Assembly (NCBI GenBank): GCA_937891875.1
Contig: CALATR010000344.1
Coordinates: 1 to 12,734 of the forward strand
Source of the DNA: an uncultured Pseudomonadota bacterium
Lineage (GTDB): Bacteria > Myxococcota_A > UBA796 > GCA-2862545
Direction of reading: 5' to 3'
Length of the DNA stretch: 12,734 nucleotides
Part shown: piece after piece, positions 1 to 5,256 of the stretch
Position numbering within the stretch: the stretch's first letter is position 1
Layout: the number at the start of each line of letters is the position of its first letter
Translations under genes and position numbers: made by a program
Notes under the pieces: model-generated
The model's database searches: none
What the model was told of the DNA's origin: nothing
The model's input: the letters and a program-made list of their open reading frames with translations, nothing else

Positions 1-99
1 GCTGCAGCGCGCCACCCAGCTCCCCAGTCGTGGCAGACCGTCCAAGCCCTCTGCGCCTCCGTGCCTCTGTGCCGAGTACCGCCACGAGTCCCCAAGACC
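1..99. repeat. 99-bp perfect direct repeat, copy 1
   Basis: This segment is identical base for base to 314-412, 313 bp away. It begins at the window edge, so the true repeat may extend further left. It contains one arm of the inverted repeat at 49-75. After position 99 the two copies diverge at once. Perfect identity over at least 99 bp in non-coding DNA points to a recent duplication or an element under homogenisation. I see no transposase. Confidence 0.95.
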
Positions 100-147
100 T
101 TCGGCGAGCCGTGAGACCGCTCGGCACAGAGGCACAGAGGCACAGAG
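49..147. repeat. Inverted repeat with 8-bp periodic arms
   Basis: The arms 49-75 and 121-147 are 27 bases each and complementary at 25 of 27 positions, with a 45-base loop. Both arms are degenerate tandem repeats of an 8-base unit: CTCTGTGC on the left, and GGCACAGA three times at 123-146 on the right. The structure could fold as a long hairpin on either strand. It resembles, from memory, dispersed CTCTGTGCC-type repeats in other high-GC genomes. That likeness is unverified, and no function is claimed. Confidence 0.8.
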
Positions 148-429
148 CGGTTCACAGAGAGGGTGGCGGCCCTGCGAACGTTCGTTTCTTCCCGTGGATG
201 CTGGTCAATTGGACTCGGACACCGTGCCACAGCCAGAGGGAGATGCAGGCCGATCCCAGCTCTCCAGGCCCCCAGAGCCCGACCTCTGGTCACTCCTACG
301 CCGTCCCTGACCCGCTGCAGCGCGCCACCCAGCTCCCCAGTCGTGGCAGACCGTCCAAGCCCTCTGCGCCTCCGTGCCTCTGTGCCGAGTACCGCCACGA
401 GTCCCCAAGACCCCCCCGATCCCCGCTCC
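100..429. other. Gene-free region between and beside the repeats
   Basis: No open frame here has a start with a ribosome binding site or a composition like a real protein. The translations are Pro/Ser/Arg-rich and follow the repeats. The stretch holds the right arm of the inverted repeat (121-147), a further CACAGAG at 153-159, a short palindrome CGAACGTTCG at 176-185 and the second direct-repeat copy. Nothing else recognisable was seen. Confidence 0.6.
314..412. repeat. 99-bp perfect direct repeat, copy 2
   Basis: Second copy of the sequence at 1-99. Its right end lies 17 bp beyond the stop codon of the minus-strand kinase gene (TAG at 430-432). This copy has only the left inverted arm (362-388); the partner arm found after copy 1 is absent here. 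Confidence 0.95.
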
Positions 430-1986
430 CTACATCCGCACCACGATCTCCACCCCCCCGATCTTCACCCGATCCCCCTCCTGCAACCTCCGGAACCGCG
501 CCCGCTGCCCGTTCACCCAGGTCCCGTTCGCGCTCAGCAGGTCCTCCACCAGCACGTCGAGCCCCTGCAGGTAGACCCGGGCGTGCCGCACGCTCACGGA
601 CGGATCGGGGAGGTGGACGTCGGCGGCGGGGCTGCGGCCGATCACGAGGGGGCGCAGGCCGATGGGGATGGTGCTGCCGTCGGGGAGGAGCAGGGCCGGG
701 CCAGGGCGGTCGGGCAGGGCTCGCGCGCCGGGCAGGGTCTTGGGGCGGGGCGCGACCGGGGGCGGCTTTGGGGGCACGGTGTCGGCGGAGGGGAGGGAGG
801 GCATGCGCTCGCCCAGGCGGACTCGCCAGCTGCCCCAGCCGAGGCGGAGCAGGTCGCCGTCCGCCAGCTGGATGCGGTGGACCCGGGCCCCGTTGACGTA
901 GGTGCCGCCCGCCGAGAGATCCTGCAGGATCCACCCGGCCGACTCGTGGGTGATCCGCGCGTGGGCATCCTCGACGCCGGTCTCCCGCAGCATGACCACC
1001 GCGTTGGGGCCCCGGCCCAGCACCACGTCGGCGGTCAGGGGGATGCGCCGCGCACCGTCCGGGCTCTCCAGCCAGGCGCCGGCGGCGTCGGGAAGGGCGT
1101 AGCCGGGGTCCTGGCGGGCGGGCTCCGAGGTGCCGGCGAGGCGAGCGGACAGGGCTGCGGCGGACGGGGCGCGACGCTCGGGATCGACCCGCAGCGCGCC
1201 GTCGATGGCAGACAGGATGCCGGGGTCCATGTCCGGCACGATCTCGGTCGGAAGCCGATACTCGCCCTTGCGCACCGCGTCGAGGGTCTTGCGCTGGTCC
1301 CCCTGCTCGAAGGGGTGGTGCCCGCCGGTCGCCAGCTCGTACAGCACGACGCCCGCCGCCCAGACGTCCCAGCGGGGGTCGGGGGTCGCCCCGGACGCGC
1401 GCGCCTGCTCCGGCGACATGTACGCCGGCGTGCCGACCAGCCCGCCGGAGAGCTTGGGCGGGCTCCCGGCCCGGGCTGACGCCTCTTCGTCGAGCCAGGC
1501 CACGCCGAAGTCGGTCAGCCGGGGGTGCCAGTTGCCCGCGGCGTCCCGCGACAGCAGCACGTTCGCCGGCTTCAGATCGCGGTGGACCACGCCCTCCTGG
1601 TGCACGTGGTGCAGGCCGTCCAGGATGGGAAGCATGATTCGCCGGACGAAATCGGCCGACGGAGGCCCCTTCATGCGCGCGATCACCCGGGCCAGATCCG
1701 GCCCCTCGACGAACTCCATCACCAGGCCCGCGACCCCGCGGGGCGCGTCGATGACCGCGTCGGTCACCATGACGATGGCGGGGTGGCGCACCTTGGCCAT
1801 GATGCGCCCCTCGGCCAGGAAGCGCTTGCGGATGCGGGCCTTGGTCACGAAGCTCGGGTCGAGCACCTTGAGCGCCATCGGGTGGTCGAGGATGCGGTGG
1901 CGCACACGGTAGACGCGCGCCATCCCGCCCCCTCCGACGAGGGCCTCTACAACGTAGTGGTCGAGGGTGTCACCGGGCTTGAGCAC
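430..1986 (-). CDS. Ser/Thr protein kinase with two C-terminal FHA domains
   Basis: A 518-residue cytosolic Hanks-type kinase; no membrane segment is visible. Counting from the GTG at 1986, the glycine loop is at 18-25 (GGGGMARV), the ATP-anchoring Lys is K40, the helix-C Glu is E59, HRDLKPAN has catalytic D137, DFG is 159-161 and GTPAYMSPE is 185-193. The kinase domain ends near 280. Two FHA domains follow, at about 303-393 and 432-518, joined by a Pro-rich linker. FHA2 keeps the GR, SxxH and NG motifs. FHA1 has Glu in place of the phosphate-contacting Ser and Gly in place of Asn. I chose GTG 1986 because GGAGAG lies just upstream and the protein then begins VLKPGDTLDHY, typical of the family; a TTG at 2019 would add 11 residues with no ribosome binding site. 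The gene is divergent from the EF-G-like gene. Substrates are unknown; FHA2 could dock phosphothreonine partners or the kinase's own phosphorylated segments. Confidence 0.93.
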   Translation of the reverse strand: MLKPGDTLDHYVVEALVGGGGMARVYRVRHRILDHPMALKVLDPSFVTKARIRKRFLAEGRIMAKVRHPAIVMVTDAVIDAPRGVAGLVMEFVEGPDLARVIARMKGPPSADFVRRIMLPILDGLHHVHQEGVVHRDLKPANVLLSRDAAGNWHPRLTDFGVAWLDEEASARAGSPPKLSGGLVGTPAYMSPEQARASGATPDPRWDVWAAGVVLYELATGGHHPFEQGDQRKTLDAVRKGEYRLPTEIVPDMDPGILSAIDGALRVDPERRAPSAAALSARLAGTSEPARQDPGYALPDAAGAWLESPDGARRIPLTADVVLGRGPNAVVMLRETGVEDAHARITHESAGWILQDLSAGGTYVNGARVHRIQLADGDLLRLGWGSWRVRLGERMPSLPSADTVPPKPPPVAPRPKTLPGARALPDRPGPALLLPDGSTIPIGLRPLVIGRSPAADVHLPDPSVSVRHARVYLQGLDVLVEDLLSANGTWVNGQRARFRRLQEGDRVKIGGVEIVVRM

Positions 1987-2041
1987 GCCCTCTCCTATGC
2001 CTCTGGCCTCGTGACGCAAGGGATGTGATCCGACCCCCCCC

Positions 2042-2071
2042 TTGACCCCCGACGTCTGGTGCCTTTATCGT
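2042..2071 (+). promoter_or_regulatory. Candidate sigma70-like promoter for the EF-G-like gene
   Basis: TTGACC (2042-2047) is followed after 18 bp by TATCGT (2066-2071), matching the -35 consensus at 5 of 6 positions and the -10 at 4 of 6. It lies in the 112-bp divergent gap and would give a 5' leader of roughly 20 bases before the GTG at 2099. The pattern is plausible but unproven. Confidence 0.4.
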
Positions 2072-2098
2072 CATCAGACCGGCTTCCAGGAGTGTTTT

Positions 2099-4198
2099 GT
2101 GGCCAAGAAGGGCTTTGCACCTTTCTTCACACGCACAATGGCCCTCGTGGGGCATCGATCTGCCGGCAAGACCTCGCTCGGCGATCTGCTCCTCCAGGCC
2201 ACGGGCGCGACGCGCGGGATCGGCAGGGTGGAAGAGGGCACCTCGCTCCTCGACCACACGGCGGAGGCGAAGCGACGCAAGCAGACGCTGGAGCCGGGTC
2301 ATGCCTGGCTGACCTGGCGGGCCCACCTGCTGAACCTCATCGACGTGCCCGGCGCGCCGGACCTGTTCTCCGACACCTCTCGCGTGCTGGCCGCGGTCGA
2401 CAGCTTCGTGCTCGTCGTCGCCGCCAACGACGGTCCGGGTGCGGTCGGCGGTCAGGTGCTGGAGCGGGTCGGGGATCAGCCCGGCCTGGTCGTGCTGCAG
2501 CAGATCGATCGCCCCCACGACCTCGATCTGGTCCTGGCCCAGCTGGGCGAGCACACCGATCGCAAGCTCCTGCCCCTGCAGCTGCCCTTCTTCGATGACG
2601 AAGGCGAGTTCGCGGGCATCGTCGACCTCGCCACCCGCACCGCCCTGCGCTTCGATCCCGACGGAACTGGTGCCTACTCCCCCGAGCCCCTGCCGGATCG
2701 CCTGAGGGGCAAGGTCGAGGCCGCCTGGGAGCGGGTCATCGAGGCGGTCGCCCTGGCCGACGAGGATCGGCTGGAGCGCTACCTCGAGTACCTGGAACTC
2801 CCGGAAGAGGAGGTCCTCGCTGGACTCTCGGAGGGTGTCAAGGACGGCACGCTCCTGCCGGTGCTCCTGACCAGCGCGGAGCGAGGCGTCGGCGCGGAGC
2901 TCCTGCTGGACGCCATGGTCGACCTGCTGCCCGAGCCCCGCCTGCCCGAGGCCCTCGCCGGCATCGAGCCCGACGGCTTCCTGGCCACGGTGGTGCACTG
3001 CTCGATCGATCCCGAAGGCCGGCCCTACAGCCTGGTGCGAATCTGGTCCGGCGACGCCGAGCGCGGCGGCAACTGGATCTCCGGCGAGACCGGACGCCTG
3101 TCCAAGGTCCGCAAGGTCTTTCAGGTCCGCGGTCCCCGCCGCGCCACCGCCCACACCACCGGACCCGGCGCGGTGATCGCCACCTGGGACCGGGTCGACG
3201 CCCGCGGCGGCGAGACCCTGACCGAGGGCGAGCGCATGACCATTCCCCAGCCCGAGCTGGCCCCGGTCATGGTGCGCCGCCGCCTCCAGCTCCGCGAGGG
3301 CGGCCGGGACGAGATCCTCGATCGCGCGCTCCCGGTGCTGCTCGCCATGGACCCGGGTCTCGTGCTCGAGACCGACCCCATCGGCGGTGAGCCCGTGCTG
3401 GGCGCCCGCACCGACGGCCAGCTCGAGCGCGCCGGCCGCTGGCTCACCGAGCGCATGGGCGTGCCGGTCGAGCTCCTCATGCCGCGGGTCGCCTATCGGG
3501 AGGCGCCGGTCGGCGGCACCTGGGGGATCGAGGGCCTGCACGTGCGCGAAGTGGCTGGTCTGGTCGAAGAGTACGGCCGCTGCTGCCTCGATCTCGACCC
3601 CGACGCCGACTGCGACGAGGTCGCCTTCGAGACCTCCCTCGACGAAGAGGACGTTCCCCGCCGGTTCTGGGGCGCACTCGCCCTCGGGGCCAAGGAGGCG
3701 GCGCTCCAGGGCCCCCTCGCCGGCTACCCGGTGATCGGTGCCCGGGTCACCTGCCGCGAAGGGCAGTACGACATGCTCTGCTCGACCGAGGACCACTTCC
3801 ACAAGGCCGGCGCGGCCGCCATGCGCGAGGCGCTGCAGTCCGCGGGCACCCGGCTGCTCGAGCCCTGGCAGCAGGTCGTCGTGCACGCGCCGGCGCCCGA
3901 GGTCGGGGCGGTGTTGCAGGATCTGACGAGCCACCGGGGTCGGATCCTCGATGTTCGCGTGGACGGCGAGGCCATCGTCGAGGCGGTCTGCCCCGAGCGC
4001 GAGACCCGCACCCTCGCGGCCCGCCTGGGCGCCCTCACCGCCGGCCGGGGGTGGTTCAGCGCTGATCACAGCCACTACGACGTGCTTCCCGAGCCCCTGG
4101 TCGCCGAGGCCATGCGCTCTGCGCCGGGGCCGGCCGATCCGGCGAGCCTCCCTCACGCTGCTTCCCTCGCCATGCGCGAGGTGCGTGCAGGCGGTTAG
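2099..4198 (+). CDS. Divergent EF-G-like translation factor paralog
   Basis: A 699-residue protein with the whole EF-G layout. The G domain covers about 1-290 (P-loop GHRSAGKT, 18-25), domain II about 292-370, domain III about 381-455, domain IV about 464-585 (VAYREA start, GPLAGYPV) and domain V about 597-680 (VGAVLQDLTSHRGRIL). It is not the housekeeping EF-G. The G3 motif is DVPGA (82-86), lacking the catalytic His of DTPGH. G4 is QQID (134-137) in place of NKMD. The GRGQYG region of domain IV is missing, and the tip His of the SYHDVDSS loop is replaced by Asp558 (QYDMLC). EF-G-like paralogs (often called EF-G2) are known in several phyla, mostly with unclear roles. Start chosen at GTG 2099: AGGAG (2088-2092) sits 6 bases upstream and the N-terminus then matches the family. 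A TTG at 2042 lies in the likely -35 box. The next gene, phoH, starts 41 bp downstream, so the two may share a transcript. Confidence 0.86.
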   Translation: MAKKGFAPFFTRTMALVGHRSAGKTSLGDLLLQATGATRGIGRVEEGTSLLDHTAEAKRRKQTLEPGHAWLTWRAHLLNLIDVPGAPDLFSDTSRVLAAVDSFVLVVAANDGPGAVGGQVLERVGDQPGLVVLQQIDRPHDLDLVLAQLGEHTDRKLLPLQLPFFDDEGEFAGIVDLATRTALRFDPDGTGAYSPEPLPDRLRGKVEAAWERVIEAVALADEDRLERYLEYLELPEEEVLAGLSEGVKDGTLLPVLLTSAERGVGAELLLDAMVDLLPEPRLPEALAGIEPDGFLATVVHCSIDPEGRPYSLVRIWSGDAERGGNWISGETGRLSKVRKVFQVRGPRRATAHTTGPGAVIATWDRVDARGGETLTEGERMTIPQPELAPVMVRRRLQLREGGRDEILDRALPVLLAMDPGLVLETDPIGGEPVLGARTDGQLERAGRWLTERMGVPVELLMPRVAYREAPVGGTWGIEGLHVREVAGLVEEYGRCCLDLDPDADCDEVAFETSLDEEDVPRRFWGALALGAKEAALQGPLAGYPVIGARVTCREGQYDMLCSTEDHFHKAGAAAMREALQSAGTRLLEPWQQVVVHAPAPEVGAVLQDLTSHRGRILDVRVDGEAIVEAVCPERETRTLAARLGALTAGRGWFSADHSHYDVLPEPLVAEAMRSAPGPADPASLPHAASLAMREVRAGG

Positions 4199-4229
4199 CA
4201 GGCGCCTGTTGCGGGCCCTTCCCGTACGC

Positions 4230-4242
4230 GAGGTGATCCATA
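4230..4242 (+). promoter_or_regulatory. Strong ribosome binding site before an AUA codon (phoH start)
   Basis: GAGGTGATC (4230-4238) is an excellent match to the anti-Shine-Dalgarno sequence. Counting from GAGG, the spacing is 6 bases to ATA at 4240-4242. This ATA opens the phoH frame as I-S-A-E-P-L-S-L-T-V, a natural-looking N-terminus if the codon is read as Met. The frame has an upstream stop at 4234-4236, and no ATG, GTG or TTG occurs until 4453. Confidence 0.55.
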
Positions 4243-5256
4243 TCGGCGGAGCCCCTGTCGCTCACCGTCCCTGACAACCACCAGCTCCGCGAGCTGGTCG
4301 GGGAGTTCGGAGCCCACCTCAAGCTCGTCGAGCGCCACTTCGAGCTCCCCGTCTCCCAACGGGGCAGCACGCTGACGATCGGGCCCGGTGACCGCGCGAA
4401 CGACGCGCTCGACGCCCTGGACCAGCTCCTGCAGCTGGTCCGGAGCGGACACGTGCTGCGTCCGAGCGACGTGGAGCAGGCCCTGCGCATCCTGTCGACC
4501 GACCGGGACGCCGAGCTGGGCAGCTTCTTCAACGACACCGTCGTGGTCACCACCTCCGGGCGGTCGATCACCCCGCGCACCGCGGGCCAGAGCCACTACG
4601 TCTCGGTCCTGCGCCGCTACGAGGTCGCGTTCGGGGTCGGTCCGGCAGGCACCGGCAAGACCTACCTGGCGGTCGCGACCGCGGCAGCGGCCCTGCTCAA
4701 GGGCGAGGTGAAGCGGGTAGTACTCACGCGCCCCGCGGTGGAGGCTGGCGAGAAGCTCGGCTTCCTGCCGGGAGATCTCGCAGAGAAGGTGAACCCGTAC
4801 CTGCGTCCCCTCTACGACGCCCTGTATGACATGCTGTCTCCCGAGCGCACGGTGCGCATGCTGGAGCGGCAGATCATCGAGGTCGCCCCGCTCGCCTTCA
4901 TGCGCGGTCGCACGCTCGCCGACGCCTACGTCATCCTGGACGAGGCGCAGAACACCACGGTCGAGCAGATGAAGATGTTCCTCACGCGCCTGGGCGAGAA
5001 CAGCCGCATGGTCATCACCGGGGACGACACCCAGGTGGACCTGCCGCGCGGGGCCAGGAGCGGCCTGGCGCACTCGCTGCAGGTGCTTGACGGCGTGCGC
5101 GGCATCGGCGTGGCCCGGCTGACCGCGGCCGACGTCGTCCGTCACCCGCTGGTCGGCGCGATCGTGGACGCGTACGAGCGCGAGGAGACCCGCCGGGCCG
5201 GGGAGGAAGCGGCCGAGCTGCGGGCGAGCGGACCTCCACGGGGAGGCCGTCGGTGA
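4240..5256 (+). CDS. phoH: PhoH-family ATPase
   Basis: About 338 residues from the ATA at 4240, a normal PhoH length. An N-terminal domain (about 1-80, LSLTVPDNHQLRELVGEF onward) precedes the RecA-like PhoH ATPase. That carries Walker A GPAGTGKT (134-141), the LTRPAVEAGEKLGFLPGD segment, Walker B ILDEAQN (DEAQN 234-238) and GDDTQVDLPRG (261 onward). PhoH proteins are cytoplasmic NTPases. The E. coli relative YbeZ works with YbeY in rRNA and RNA metabolism, and ybeY lies two genes downstream here. The first ordinary start, GTG 4453, would delete the conserved N-terminal domain, so it is rejected. Initiation is probably at ATA 4240; CTG 4255 or a one-base error in the C run at 4252-4255 are alternatives. 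The stop overlaps the next start by 4 bases (GTGA), showing an operon. Function call firm, start uncertain. Confidence 0.92.
   Translation: MSAEPLSLTVPDNHQLRELVGEFGAHLKLVERHFELPVSQRGSTLTIGPGDRANDALDALDQLLQLVRSGHVLRPSDVEQALRILSTDRDAELGSFFNDTVVVTTSGRSITPRTAGQSHYVSVLRRYEVAFGVGPAGTGKTYLAVATAAAALLKGEVKRVVLTRPAVEAGEKLGFLPGDLAEKVNPYLRPLYDALYDMLSPERTVRMLERQIIEVAPLAFMRGRTLADAYVILDEAQNTTVEQMKMFLTRLGENSRMVITGDDTQVDLPRGARSGLAHSLQVLDGVRGIGVARLTAADVVRHPLVGAIVDAYEREETRRAGEEAAELRASGPPRGGRR

Noticed and set aside
121..147. Tandem 8-bp repeats considered as a CRISPR or microsatellite
   Set aside because: The unit is too short and there are no spacers or cas genes. They form an arm of an inverted repeat.
163..1479. 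Plus-strand open frames through the repeats and opposite the kinase
   Set aside because: They have no ribosome binding site, the translation is Pro/Ser/Arg/Gly-rich, and the kinase frame on the other strand is certain.
1970..4156. Long minus-strand open frame (728 codons) opposite the EF-G-like gene
   Set aside because: Its composition (Gly, Leu, Asp, His rich without motifs) is typical of antisense shadows, and the plus strand clearly encodes the five EF-G domains.
4453..5256. phoH starting at GTG 4453
   Set aside because: This start would remove about 70 residues of the conserved N-terminal domain.
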